Assembly: GCA_023079485.1 (NCBI GenBank)
Contig: CM041090.1
Coordinates: forward strand, 7,004,519-7,068,518
Direction of reading: 5' to 3'
DNA from: Archilochus colubris
Taxonomy: Eukaryota > Chordata > Aves > Apodiformes > Trochilidae
Length of the DNA stretch: 64,000 nucleotides
Both the position numbers and the translations under genes were made by a program. This document shows positions 48,101 to 63,100 of this stretch, one piece after another (the first letter of the stretch is position 1; the number at the start of each line of letters is the position of its first letter). The notes under the pieces were generated by a model that worked only from the letters and a program-made list of their open reading frames with translations, made no database searches and was not told where the DNA came from.

Positions 48101-51100
48101 AAAACACTAAGCCAGCATAGCCTTAAATGACAGAAAATGTCATCTGTCTTGGTAGAGGGAAGAACAAAAACTAGAGATGAAACAAGCCCAGTGCACTGTC
48201 TTCAAGTGCTGCACTTTCACCTGCTGTGTTCTGCACAGATCTGATAAAAAGGCAAACCAAGTCCCTGTGGGGGCACCTGGGTCATTGCAGAGGTCAACTC
48301 TTACTTTCTGCTGTAAGGCAAGATGACTTATATGTCCTGACAGATCAAGGAATCAGCATCTTAGAAACAGCATTTTGTTGGGAATACCACATTTTATTTG
48401 GAACACTGCTTCTGTGTATTTTTCCTCAGGGAGCAGTTTGGGTGGAGTATACAGAGCTTCATGTCAGTTGGTATTTCTCAAATGAGTTGCACACACTCGG
48501 TTGTAAAGGTCTGTTCACATGTCCAAAGACAGCACAAAGAACACAGTTCTCTCACTTTTGAATAAGCATACAAATGATAGTACACACCACCCTTCTCTTG
48601 GGTATCTCAAAGCATTGGCTGCTCACCTACCCCTCTCTGATATTGTGCTCCATCTATGCACCAATCTTGCTGAACATAAATGTTTCCAAGGAGTGAGGTT
48701 GGGGGGCTACTGAGCTGGAGCTAACCGTGCTGCAGAGGGCTCAGGCAGAGCAGACACCCTACAAAGTAGTGTGGTCTGTGACCCCTGCTTTGGTTGTAGG
48801 CAATCTCATACATCCCAGTTTATGAAACACACCAGAGAGTGAGATGCAGAAGGTGGAGGGGACTTCTATACACTTAGGTAGTCCTAGGATTGCTCCTGCA
48901 GGCTGATGTGGGAACACTGGTATGTGGCAATGGAGGGACTGAAAACAAGTGCAGTTACTTACCTGTCTGCTATCTTTTTGATTGCAGGCTTCCAGTGTGA
49001 TTTGAGAGCCAGTAGAGAAGGAGGTAATGGAAAGACACTTGTCCTGCTGCCTAATTAGAGGGTCACTGAATACCCATTCCTTTGACATAAGAAAAAAGAA
49101 GGTTCCATTAGAATCATAATGGTGATCGGATGAGGCAGAGTTTTTTTCCATCAGGTATTTCAAAAACTTTCATCCTTTGTTCAACTCTTACCAAAGGCTC
49201 CCTGGGAAGACTGTGACAGCACCTGATCAGAAGTCTATGTTCAAGCCTGGGGCACCATGACAATTTCAAAGCCTGCAGCTGGCTCCCCATACCGTCTGAG
49301 CTGTCTTTTTAAATCTTGAATCCCACACAACTCCCTGCTCTGAAGCTTTACAGATTAGGCCTACAAAGCAGGGAGGACCCTGACCCTTGATTTATGAGAC
49401 ATACAACTGCTTCTGCATTTTTTTTATATAGCAGACATGTTCTGTAACAGACATCTGAGACCTATTGACTGTCAAGTGAAGTAAAACATGTGCAAGCATG
49501 TCCATGGGCTAACACACACCACCAGCATACATCAAGCACAGGGCACTTCATTTTTTCTTCCTCTCACTAGATGGATACCCAACCCCATCAACTATTATTA
49601 CTGTACTTTTGGCAAGGAAAAAATACAAAATGCAGCAAGTTTCAGAGATTTCAAATAGTAATGACATGGAACAATGAGTCAGATTAAATGGCATGTTGGA
49701 TGCTGGCTGCAAACTGATTTCCAACAGCTAACAGATGTGACTGTGTATTTTCTGGCATAAGATACCCTACTGTGACCCTTAACTTTGTCAAGCTGCTTCC
49801 CTACTGCTTTTGGTCACCAAAAGAAGATGCTGAGTGCAGATCCTCAGCTGGTATAAACCAGCACAGCTTCACTGCAGTTAGGAGAGCTGCACCAAACTAC
49901 TGCACCTGGGGCTTTGGCAATTTCAACTCTATTTGGGCTTTATACTGAAATGCAGCTGTAAATCAGCACAACTCCAGCCATCTGCAGCTACAGCTGAACT
50001 GGCAGATCAAGGAACATTTTTAATCCTGGGAAAAGCTCTTACCCACATGCCAGGTTACTAGCCAAGCACACCCCAGGACCAGTTCTTATGGGTTGGATGA
50101 TGCAGCAGAACACACCCCAGCAATGGGCTGAGTGGGAACAGCTCCATAACTCAAACCCTGGTTGCACTCCTACTGCACAGGCTAACCACACCCCTCAGCA
50201 CTCAAGAACTACCTTTTGTCTTTTCACTGATGAAAATCTTTCTGCTCTATGCCTGTCTGCTGAGTCTGTTGAGCCAACAGAGCTCTAAAAGATGGGCACA
50301 GCTTACTTTTCTGCTTTCTATTTACATCATCAACAGGGTCAAACTCTTCATTCACCTCTGTACAAGCTCACCAAGGCCAGAGATGCCCTTCACTCACAAG
50401 TAATAAAAAGGGCCGAAGCAGGAGTAAAGTACCAAACTGAAGTCTCTTACCTGAATGACAGGTGGATTGTTCACTGTTCCTTTACAGATTCCCATGCCAA
50501 CCAATATATTCCCTGTGGTATCCTGTGCCTGAGACTCCAGGCAGTTTCCTCCTTGTCTAATTATTCCTGGAATCTGCTCCTTTTCAGGAATCCTTGAAGT
50601 AAAATGATGGTTGCATGTCACTTCATACAAAGAAATGTCTGAAGCACACAGGTGTTCAGAAGGGTATAACTGACCCCTTACTGAAACATAGTCTCCTTTA
50701 TTTGACAGAAAATGAACAATATCATGCTAGCTATCCACTGGGAATGCCTGGAGACAGGCAAAAGTCGATGGAGAACTTGGTCAGAGGCCTGGTACCCTTT
50801 TAATTTCAGAGGGCACAAGGTGCTTTAGGTGCACCCAAGCAGTTCAGTGTGATGTCTATTCTAAGAACACTGCCAGTAAAAAGTCCTGTCCACACTGATT
50901 TATCCTGCTTCTGCCTCACCCTTTTCCAGAGACTTCTCCCCAGTGCTAGCACATATCCACTCTCTCATTGGTAGCAATACAGAAAAGGTCTGAGAACAGA
51001 CTCACTTGAGCTCGGGGTAGACATTCTCCAGATACCACTGGAAGGATTTACAGTTCAGTTTGCGTCGCTGCTCCACTCGGTCTGCAACACTGGAAACACA

Positions 51101-54100
51101 GGCAGGTTGTTGAGTTTAAGGTAGTGAACAGGAAGGGAACAATGAAGATAAGCCAGGAGGTTTGAGGGAGACTATATGATTTTTCTCTCTACTCATTCTC
51201 CCACCCAGTTGTTGCTGGGTTCAGAATGCTACCAGTGACCTAAGGTGAAAAGGAGAGAGGCAAGAATATAGGAAAAGGCAGACATAAACACCTTCAGAGA
51301 CCAATTCTTGTACTTCCTTTGGCTCAGAATGATGGCAGAGGCCAGGTTTTACAGTGTTAAATCGTACATTGTTGAAAAACTACTGTAGGACCATGAAACA
51401 GTTTCTGCCTCTTTATGCCTCTGTAGAGGCACACCAGGAAACCTGTAGAACCATCAGGTCCTGAAAAGGCCTACAAAGTGTTGGTGCTGTTATATACAAA
51501 TGGCTAATTGGTGTGTGCTAGAGCTGGAGAAACATGGCAGCAGGTCTAGGCTCAGACCTAAAGAGTATAATTGTTTGTTCTTAGGCAGTTTTGGGAAAGG
51601 GGAGAAGTAAAAGGAGAACTTAACTCAGCATCCTGCAATCTGGCTGCTATGCCAGCCCTCCCACTGATGATTTGTCTTTAGCTGGCTGAAGAAGACAGTG
51701 TCCCTCAAGAAGTCCTGCTGAGCAATGACATTAGGGACTCTCCTTGTCAAGCTACACCTCTACATTTTTCTGTTGGAAGGGACTTTCAATTGTCCCCATG
51801 GTCCTTGCCATCCTCAGCCCGCAGAAGCCACTGTACAGCCCATACCTCAGGAGAACATACCTAGAACCTACATTCACATCAAAATTGTGGGGAAGGAAGG
51901 TTTATTTTATTCCCAGTTGAAAGTAATGGTGTCAGAAGCATTTGCATTCTAAAATCTAAATTTAATGGAGGTCCATAGGGCTATCACAGCCAAGAAATTT
52001 CCTGAAAACAAGTCCTATAGCTCTGGTCTGGCTCTTACTTAATCGATGCTGCCAATAAAGCCACTAGGAAGTCTATGTGAACAAGAGCTATAGGCTTTGG
52101 CCCTAGGGCCAATTAGTAATATATCCACGTCCAATATGCAATAGTCCAGTTTCCTTCACAAGGTTACTTGCTATTTGGCCCCAGACCAGCTGCTGCAGTC
52201 AGCTCAAAGACAGATAAATTAGGTAGGCAAAGCTATTTGTACAAAAATATGTAATGTATCATGATAACAAAGCACAATCTACTACAGAAAAGTGTGTGAG
52301 GGTCAGACCAAACCTGCTTGTCATCAAATAATAGAGATGCATCACTACCCAGTTCATGCTGCTACACATCTGAGATACAACCACATTTGCAAGGTCCTTA
52401 AGCTGATGCAACAGTCACTTGTTCACAGGCAGACATAACCCACAGATATAAACCACTCCTGGGAGTTTTTACATTTATTTGGGAGTTCTAGGGTTTTGTT
52501 AGGGGATGAGAGACCAAACCTCATCCCAGGATTTGGTGTCCCTCACTGATTTTTGGGTAACAAAGAATTCATAAGCCCATCACAGTAAATCCTACGTGGC
52601 CTGGAGACAACTTTAACAAAGATGCTGTAAGGAGCATAGTTCTGCACAGAAGTGGGCTCAGAAGGTGCTGTAGCTGAGTTACAACCCAACTATGTTTCTA
52701 CATAAGATGTTTCACCATTGGGGTTGGTAACTTTGGATTAAGCTCTAGTAAGAGCATAGTACACATTTACAGAGCAGCTGCATGTTGTCATAGAAAATAT
52801 TTTTATTTATACACTTGAACTGTCTGTCCCTTTAGTTTCAGTGCAGATTCCCCTTGGTCTTCTGCTAACTATGATTTATGCAGGGCTATTGGGGAAAAAG
52901 TAAAGTGAATTAGAAGCAAACCTTGTTAGCCAGACACCCAAGTTGGCAAGGCAGCCATTCAGAGCATCTCTCCTTTTCTGATCTTAGCCCCAGGGAAGAT
53001 CCAAAACCAATTTCATGCAAGGAAGGGGCTAACCAGAGCCCTCCTATTGCAGTGTGGGGGTAGCTTACCTTCCAAATGACTTTCCAATGGCAGACGGCCG
53101 AGCCTCGTAGTAGTACTGCTTGTATTCATCCATCCACACTTCTGCTGTGCGCTTGGTGTTCCTGCAGGGGGGGTGAGGAGATGCTTTGCTGAGCGCTGCT
53201 GCAGAATCTGCCCTTCCAGCAAGCAGTGCTGGGCGGGCAGAACTAGGGCCAGCTGCCGGAGGGAGAAGGGGCAGTCCCAAAGAAAAAACACAGCGACCAG
53301 TACAGATGGATGTAGATTGAATGCGTTAAGTCTACAAAACCTTGCAAGGGTGTTTCAGTGCAGAAGTTAAGTTTTTAACAGCCACAGTTTACCAAGCTCC
53401 CTTTGCAGAGAAACCTGGGCTATCTCTCACTATCACCCTGCTTTACAGTATCCCTTTTGCCAGATTAGAATAACACCACAGAATAATTCAGCTTGGAAAG
53501 CACCTCTAGTTATCACCTGGTCCAGCCTTCTGCCCAAAGCAGACTAGCTTCAGGTTAGGCTATATTGTTCAGGGTCTTGTTGGTCAAGTTTTGAAATCTC
53601 TGAGGATGGAGGTTTCACCAACTCTCTGAGGTCCAGTGCCAGTACTTAAACCTCTCATTGTGAAGGACTTTTTCTCATCTTTTTTCTGTTTCCATCTGTC
53701 CTGCAGTGGAAGATGTCCTTAGGGCCTTTCTCAGAGCACATACAGCTCAGTAGGATCTCTGGGCTCAAAAGCAACTCAGAGATAACACAGACGACTCCAG
53801 ACTGCTGAGACACAGGAACACACTACAGGGCAATACCCCCAAATGGCCAGGGTCTCTCTCTGGGGTACTGCTCCCACCTCCATTGCAGACTGAAGAAGAA
53901 CAAGATACACTGATACAAACAAGAGAAGAGAACAGATTTTGGAGGTACTGCTCCCCCCTCCATTGCAGACTGAGGAAAACCAAGATGCACTAATACAAAC
54001 AAGAGAGGGGAACAGATTTTGTTTGCAACTCATCCTTCCCTTGGGAACAGCTGCTCAGCCACAAGCTGTTCTCCTCTGTCATCAGGCAGAAAAACAACAA

Positions 54101-57100
54101 AGAATTCAGGCTTATTTAGACAAGGCCCAACACCAAGGTGACCTGGCAGCTGCCAGGAACTTCCCAACACCTACTTGATGTAAGTCAGTGCATTGCCCTC
54201 AGGGAAGTCATAGGGATGGCGCTTCCTGAACACATGTCCCACTCGGCTGCAGGGAACGATCTCCAAGCTGCCACCACACATCCACACCCGGAAAGAGAGC
54301 TCTGGAAGAGACCCCAGGGGTTACACAGCTGTAGGGAGATCAGCAGCCTCTCCAAGAAGGGCAACTTCGTCCCTGCCCCTCTGCTCCAGATGTAGTGTCT
54401 GCAACAGCAAAGCCAGGAAAAGCAATGCCATAGTGATAGTGGAAAAACTGTCCCCTCTTTGTTAAAAAGGAGGCAATCGTTATAGATCAGAGACTTCCTA
54501 GCCTTCTCCAGTGCCACTCCTTTCTTAGGTCCCCTGAGCATTTCAGTGAGATACCTTTCCCTTTGATCAGGCCCTTATGGTTACTGTAAGGCCTCCATTT
54601 GGCAACAGATTGAGATCATCCCCACACCCAACTTATTTTGGACCTCTATAGCTCTCCAGCCCTGCACATGGATGGAAAAAAAATCACTAAGTAAAGAAAA
54701 TCATGTGAGGAAGAAAGGGAGGAGAGGAAGAAAGTTGAGGAGACAAGGAGAAAGAGGAATACAGGAATACAAGATGAGGTCATAGGAAATGAGTCAGTGT
54801 TTACAGCAGAGTCCTCTCCCTCATACCTCCATGTTATCCATCCTACAGTATCTTGTTCTTGTTCTGTTTAGCTCTGTTAATAAAAAAAATTTAAAAAAAA
54901 AAAAAAAAAAAGGTGAACAAACAGGTTTACCATTTGTCACCAGTTGCCTCTGCTGAGATGTGCTTCTGAGTGCAGAAATCACTCTAATAGCATGACTATA
55001 AAAATATGGAGTGATCCCTGCTACTTGAAGAAATCCAGCTGGTCCTGAAGCTAAATTCAACATTTTATTAAAGGATTAGAAGAACATGAGAATAAATGCC
55101 TGTACATCAAAGCTCCATCACGGAAGAGATGTGATCTTGCTCAAGATTATGGGTCTGTCCTTCCAAGTTCAATCACTGCCACATCAGAGGGGTTTTTCAC
55201 TTGTATTTCATGTGGCAGTGAGAAGGAAGAAGGAAAATGAAAATTAGCTGGGTATTGTGTCAGCCCTTATAAAAAGGGCTTCATATAGTGTAGACTGATT
55301 ACTTCAAAAACTTTACTCAGTTGGTATCTTTGTCCAGTAACCCCTGAATTATGAAGTCCTGATGTGTGGAAATTAAAAGAAATTATGTATCCAGATCTAA
55401 TGGCTGTTTCAAAGCATGCACACACACTCTCATCTTCCCAATTTTCATCTTTCTCCATAGTTTTCCTCTCTAGCTCCTGGGAAAAAGTCTTTTGGGAGGT
55501 GGGGTGGTGGGAATGTGAAGATGGTGTATTTAACCTAGCTTCTAGGTGAAAAAACATTTTACTAGACTGTACTTTGTGCCATTTCTTAGTAGTTCTTGTC
55601 TCTCCTTGACTCCTTCCTGAAGCTCATTTTTTTCAGTCTCTTTTTAACAGGGAGTTCCAATTTTGAAGAGAGGAAGGGCTTTAAAAGAAACAAACAATAA
55701 AAAGGCTAAGAAATACATTTATGTCTGGTGGTGTGTCCAGCTGGCATTTGCTCTCATGGAATGAGTTATACTCAACTCTATTACAAAATCAAACCCCTCA
55801 GTTTAGCAAATGTAACTTAAAGTCCATTTCCCAAGCAAGGATTCCTCTCAACACTGATGTATTAGGCATAGAGACCAACTGCATGTCAGGGTTGGAAATG
55901 ACAGAATTCTTTTTAAAAAGGGTGAAAGAACATAGACTTTGGGCACAGAGAGAAAATGGCGATCAAACATAGCTTATTAAGGATTTTCATCCTTCCTCTG
56001 ATGGAAAACACAGAACCTTTTGATGTATATTTACTAGGATGTGACCCAGTTCATATGGGGTTTAAATGACCACTGTGGCTTTTTTCTATCATAGTTAAAA
56101 AACCAAAGAGGTTATCAGTTCATATCCAGCTGGAAGGATATTTAGGCAGCTGGCAATTGCTGTCTGATCATTGCTGGGTACCTGCCTTGCACAGAGCTTG
56201 TCCAGCTCTTTGCTCTTCTCATGCATTCTCTTATCATGTTTCCTCATACAAGTTGCAAATAAGTAGCTTATTTAAAAGGGCCTTCATGGGTAGAGAATGG
56301 CCTAGCTCACCCACACAATTAGTCAGAACCACTCTCCCACCTCACCTACAAAGGGTGACTTTATCCCAACAGTGCCTTTCCACTCAAAACTGTAGTTTGT
56401 ATTAAAAGAAGTGTTTCAGAACATTATCAACATTTTTCCCTGATGACAAAATCTACTTTTCAATCAAATATGGAAAAAAAATTAAGAGGATAAATTAACC
56501 ATTCTGAATACTTCAAGGAAAATTAATATTTTTTGTGGTCAAATACAAGATAGTTTTTAACACTCTGCCATGCAACAGCAACAAGCTTGTAGAAACCACT
56601 GGTTAATTTCTTGCCTCACATCATTATGCTGAAAAGCTGAAGAGCTACCTTTAAAAAAGAATAGTCTGTTTGGTTTTTAAAATACCTTTCCCTTGCCATC
56701 ATCACAGTGGTGATGTAGCTCAGGGACAGGACTCATTAAACAACATTGTACATTTAGCTTTGCCCTCTTCAGTGAAAAAAGTGGAGGTGTAGGATAAAAG
56801 AGAAGTGATGAGAGACAACAAATTTACAGGGAAACCAAACAAGGTAAAGCTGGCAAGCCCTTCACACGTGGCCCAGTCCCACAGTGCCTGACCTGACCAC
56901 TGCCAGGCTTTACAAGAGCACTTTAAAGGAAAATGAAGCAATTCTGTGGAGGTTTTGATCAGCTCTGTGTGCAAGAAGGGCTGTGAGTCTGTATGTAATT
57001 TGCTGCCACTTATGGCAGAGAGCTCTGCTTAACATAAAGCTACTGACACCAAAGAACAACACTGGGCTCCCAGGTGTGCAGAAGAAGACAACCATGAGCC

Positions 57101-60100
57101 TAAGGAAATATTCCTTCTCCTTCTTTGGGGTTTAGAGTTTTTACACTCAGAGTGGAAGCTCAGAGGCTGGGAGGATGGTCAAGTGGCTTGTTCTGCATCT
57201 GGGGCAGGGCTAGTGACAGGAAGGAGCTGAGTTTAGCTGTGCAAAGTAGTCTGAAGGACACAGGAGAAGAGAACTTCATTCCTGGGTAAAAGCTTCCAGT
57301 TGTTTCTGCCTACAGTACTACTAGCACTGCTGAGAGATAGTAATGCAAACCTCATTTACTATTTCTTTTCAATATAATGAATATCAGAAAACTGAATCAT
57401 GACCTCAGAAAACAGAGAACACAAGGACTCATTATTAGATTCTTAGATTTTAAAAAGTGGTATCGATATTCTGTTATTGGCCAAAAATATTGCCTCGTTT
57501 CAGAGAGCATTTCAGAAAGAGGCAGTTCTTCCAGCTGTGTTTAGAGAAACAGAAGTTTCTTCTTCCTGACTATTTCTCTCCTTCTAATTGGTCCTCCAGG
57601 TACTAAAAAATACCATATAAATTCTTCTTTAAAGAGATTTATTTAGAAATCTGTGACATTTGTGGAAACTGTAGAAACAGAGTAATTTTTTTGCAGTGTT
57701 AGCTACAGAAAGGTCTATGTAATTTGACTGCAAAAGTAAGGCTTTTATCTCTTCAGCTCCAGCTGCATCATTTCTAAATGATTGCTCCGAATACTTGAGG
57801 TCACTATGAACCTCTTCTCAACACTCTTCTTCCTTTCTTGGAAGGAAATGCCACTAACATTTGGTAGCATTGCAGCATCCCTTCACATGGAACAAAGAGG
57901 AATGTCTGGAATACCTGTGCCACCACTAAGTGCAAGGAGATGGGTTTCAGCACTATGCCCTATAAGATAACAGCACTTGAGTGGACAGACTACCAGGGGC
58001 CTCTGAATTCCTCAGATATTTGTGATGCCCTTGTCTTCCAAATGTTTAGATTCTGAATCTATTTGTACACAAATACCACTTACCAAGAATGTTGTTTTGT
58101 TAGGAAAAATATCCTTCTGATATATCAAGCTGGGGAAGCAAATTAGACTTATCAGGGAAAGAGGAACAGTTATGAGGAGAGAGCATAGGAGTGACTGTCC
58201 TTCAGAGCTGGGGCAGCACAGACTGTCATGTAAAGGACTGGAGGGGTACTCTTCAAGAAAAAGCACTTTAAACATCAGGAGGCTCCTCTTTCTTAGTTGT
58301 ACTGTGGAAGCACCTATATAATAGGGCAGATGTCTGTAAGAGTGTGATAGCCCAGACTGCAAAAAAGCCTCCAGTTACTTTGCACGAAGCTGACAGAAAT
58401 ACAATTCTGAGCTAGGTGGGAACTACCTGACCACATCTTACATCTTACTTACCTGACCTGCCTTACAGTGACATGCAGGTCAGATCTCTCAAAAGGTGAG
58501 TTCTGGTAGGCAATGAAGATTGGGAAGTGGTTCTATGGTAATGTCTCATTTCCCTGAAACATCCTAAACTTACCAAAATTTTCACCTCCCCAGATGTCCA
58601 TTTGAGTATCGTATTTTCCCAGGTGGTTAAACCAGGATTTGTTGATCACAAAGATGCCTCCTGCTATGACAGGGGTTCTGGAAAAGAAAACACAAAAACA
58701 TACAAAATAATCACATGTAGATGTAGCACTGCCACCTTCATTTTAGAGAGGAGACAATTCGTCCAGGCTTGGCAAATTGTATCTCGTTTAAAAGAGAAAA
58801 ATAGTAGAGCTGCTACATTTACCTGCAGCAGCCTTTTGAGATCCCCCTCACGATATCACCTTCCTGCCTTTGCTAGATGGTCCTGCAAGCATTATATGTG
58901 TAATTCTGTCTCTGCTGCATTTATACAAATATGCACAGCATGAAGGAATGACAGGGACACTGTTTGATGACTGTTCACAGAGTCATAGCATGAGTGACTG
59001 AGCTGAATGTCCTGCTCTGCTGTTAGCACGCTGGTTGCTTCTGGAGGACAAAACAAAGGCTCACAAACTACACGGAAGAATTGAATGACATTTTTATGTT
59101 ACAAACAGGGAGCTGTCTGCCTATGGTGAAAAACACCATGACTTTTTGTATCAGGATTTATCCTATTCTACACTCCTCAGAGCTATGCACACAGTAGCAA
59201 GGCTGGCAATAACTGTTCTAGCCAGTTGAGTCTGTTTCATCCATGGACATGCACGTTTAGGAGGGAAGGATAATTTTGTGCCCAAATTACTAGGCAAGAT
59301 TCAGTTCCCAGATCTGCTGGGTGACACTGTTTAGCTGCCTCATTCCTTAATTTTTCACCTGGAAGATGGAGGCAAATAAAAAAATCTCAAAGGGATATCT
59401 GAGGCATTCAGAGTGTTGAGTGAGACCACCACCAAAAAAAAAATACTAGAGAAGAGGTGGCTTGTAGAGGTGGCATGTCTACAAGCCTATGATAGTATAT
59501 AATTGCTATTGTTACAATACTGGGGGAGTAAAACTCTCAGAATTAGGGTATAGGCCTCAATGCATTCAGAAAAGAACATAAAGAGCTTGTAATCACCAAG
59601 CGAACACTGGCATTTCATCCTCAGCAAGGCAGCTCCTGTGCACTCCTTGACACACAGGTAAAGCCATTTGGAGAACTGTACACAGTCCATTAGAGACAGC
59701 TACCTTATAGACTGAGTTGGGTCTGTTCTGGACATCTTCTGCTCTATAGGAATCTGCTCCCACTTAAAGTGAAGGCTCCAGTCAAATCCTGAGAAGGGAA
59801 AAAACCCACATCAAATAGGTTTTGTTATTGTTTTCCTACAAGCTTCAGTGATTGTCTCCACTTTCACATTACAGGCTATCCCTACTTTCCTTCCCTGACT
59901 TCCCTCATGGCCTACCCAGCATGGCAAGAATCTATACTAATGTAGCTAAGAATTCATCAGCTTTTTTTTGGCATCCTCATCCCTCAGCATTATAGATCTC
60001 TGCTCAGTTACACTCCCTGTCTTCATGACAGTGTTGTCAGTGCAGTGTGTAATTGTGGCTAGTTAGTCTTACACCTCCCTTGCCACAGAGCAAGTACCCT

Positions 60101-63100
60101 TAGTCAGGCAAGCTATGCAGCAGTGAACCTCGGCCAGAGAATAGGGAGAACAGCACTAAGCACTGTGGGTGACCATGGGAACAGCAACACAGGGTGGTTC
60201 AGCTGCTAGGAGAGAGGTGAAAATGCTTTTCAGAAGATGCCAGGAGACAGCCTGAAAGATAGAAGTGGCGACTGGAAATGCCTGTCAGACTCCAGTGTAC
60301 ATGTAAGTGTAGTGAGGGCATGGTGATATATATGTTTAATCAGTTAACTAATCCCTGAAATCGAAAAATGTTGTGACAGTGATGCAACCTCAAGAAAGAA
60401 ACACTAGTTGTGTTTTGCTTTTAACTCTGCACAAGTTCTCACTTTGAAAGTTTCAGGAAAGGGGATGGAGAACCCATCAGAAAATATCATCAGTCTGGTT
60501 TCTTAGAAAGTAGAAGAGAACATCAACTATTTTTCATGCTCCATCCCTCAGGCCTAACTGCCACAAGCCATTTGTTATACCCACCTCCCCTCAGATCTGC
60601 TGAAGCTGCCAGGTAGGCAAAATTATCCAGGCTGATAACATCAATGATAGGACTCACCACTCGAGTATAATCCTGAGGGAGAGAAAGTGGAAAAAAATAA
60701 TTCAGGCTATTCTTGGATGTCTGGCAAAGCTTCCAGAGATCAGAAAACATAAAGCTGCATATGTAAATCTTTGCCTGGCTTCTTCAGTATAGTTCTAGTA
60801 GCTGAGCAAGGGATCTGTGGCCACTACATCCAAACACGGACATGATGGGTATGAGCCAGCAGCGCACCATCAGTGTGGGGAATGGAGCCCAGGACCCCAA
60901 CACTGTGGACTGATGCTGAGAAACGGCTCTTTATTTCCTGACCAAGTCATAGGGCATAAATCACTGTTCCAAAGCTTTTGTGCTTGATTTTGGTATCTAC
61001 TGGCAGCATACTTTCTGCTCAGTCATCCTTGAATTAACTCATTATCATCAGCCTAGAAATTATCAACCCAGATCCTAACAAGTATAATGATAAGGTCTTC
61101 CTAACAAGTATTATGAATCAAGACCCCACATTTAAGAGCCATAGTGCAAAATGAAAAAAAACATAATAATATAGTAGTAAGGTATTGATGATAGTTTGTT
61201 GGCATTAAGTGTTAGAGCTCTTTACAGCTTTCCTTTGCAATTCTTTTTTAAGTGTTAGAGCTCTTTACAGTTTTCCTTTGCAATTCTTTTATTAAGTAGA
61301 AGCTGAGATCATAGCACCTTTTTTCATTAAGCAGAGCATTAATGACAGCCTTGTGATAGCTGAAATGCACAATGAAACAGAGAGCTGGCAATGCCAGACA
61401 AGTGTCAGCCTCCATGCCATTCCCATTCAAACCTTCATTTTGTGCAATGCAATTGTTCCTCTTGTTGTTGTGCATTTGTTCAGGATGGCACATCCTAGGT
61501 GAGAGCTATTTTTTGTTTATTCCCCTCCTTACTACAATTAGTGCACTGAGAGTACGTCTGCCTGGCCTGAGTACCTCCAACACCCATGGCAGCCTGAGCC
61601 AAGCATCCGATGCGAGGGATGGGTAGGGCAAGTCTGAAATCTGAACTAGGATGCACATTAGAAATGTAGGAAGTAAGTCAGAAATAGGTTGGTTTGAAAC
61701 CTGCTCACTAAAAAATACTGGAGTCAGCACTATAGCTATTGCAACTTTGATCCTTCCTTGAAGAAACGAGTGAGGTCTTTTCTGGTTAGGGACTCCTGTG
61801 CTGCTGCTGCAGCAAAAAGAGCAGTAAAGAGCAGTAGGAAAGTAAACATTTATGGGCTTCTGAGATGGAGGATTTATTGAGCAAGAATAAAAAGCAGAAG
61901 CTTCTAAATCATCAGTCCTAAAGTTTTACCTTTTTCTGCTCCTTCATATTAAGCCAAGAAGACACAAATACAAGGCAGAGACTCCACCCTGTCTCCCAGG
62001 GCCCATTACTGCATGGAATTCCTTCAGAGGAGAGGATCAAACCCTTCCACTTGAAACCATGGCTGTGGCTTCTCCCATCACTTCTCCCTGGTTTGCCCTT
62101 ACAGCAGAACCATATGACTCCCCCCTCTAGATGTACAGTGCACTCAGCTGCTAATATTCCTGTCTCATTTTCACTATTACAGCCTCACGTTAATCCTTTC
62201 CTAAATGAAGCAGTAAAGGGACATCCCTGGACTCACAGGAAGCATCCCTGTGCTAGGGAAGTGGCTTGCACACAAGTGGTGTGTGTTGGCAGCTCAGTGG
62301 GAGCATTAAAGTAAGGAAAGTTTTGTCAGTGACAAAAGAAGGGAGGGTCCAGCAGCAAGAAGGGAGATGGCAGCCATGTAAAAGTTGCACAGTGTGTGCT
62401 GCCAAAGGATCTATCTTATATACAGGTGGGACTAGGGAGCACAGCACCCACAGATGACCTGAGGTATAATTTAGTGATTCAAGCATTCATATCCCATCAC
62501 CAAACATCTCCTGCCCTGCCACATTAGCAAGAGAACAAGTGACAGGGGTCATTTTGCCCACCCAGCTCAGGCTGTACCTTCCTCTGTGACAGCCTGACAG
62601 CAATGCTGTCCTCACCAGGACTGCTGGTGGCATGTGAGGGCAAAGGATCCACCAGCCCATGACCAGTCGGCTCCACGCATCCAAGGGGGTGCTCACCTCT
62701 TTCACTCTCTGAAGCATTGGCTGCAGCCACTCACTGTTGACTTCACAGTGACTGTCCAAGAAGGTGAGGACATCAGCAGTGGCCACTTCAGCTCCTCGTA
62801 CCCGAGAACGAATCAGCCCTGCAATGAGAAAAGGACAGTAGAGGAGCAGGAAGGTTAGGAAGGGAAACAGCTGGACCCTCCTTCAGAGAATAAAATACTT
62901 GTGGGGTCATTGCAGAAAAAGATGTTTCTCCTATGTCACACCTCTATCAGAAACAGAGAGCAGCTTTAGCAGAGCATCCCCTGGGGTACACACTGCCAAC
63001 TGAGGCCACCCAGAACACAAAGAAAGTGACATCTGTCACTTCTGCCCACACCACTGAGCTTTCATTTTGTTCCTGCCTTGATGATGTCCCCTTCAACTTC

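Larger units (their letters stand above)
53162..54174 (-). other. GALNT16 intron with old CR1 and 80-bp duplication
   Basis: Intron of 1,013 bases containing a diverged CR1 fragment (53475-53725) and a two-unit tandem repeat (53864-54020). Confidence 0.85.

Noticed and set aside
54700..54911. Processed pseudogene ending in an A19 tail with a nearby AATAAA
   Set aside because: The upstream sequence shows no recognisable coding remnant, and the flanks have no matching target duplication that I can see.
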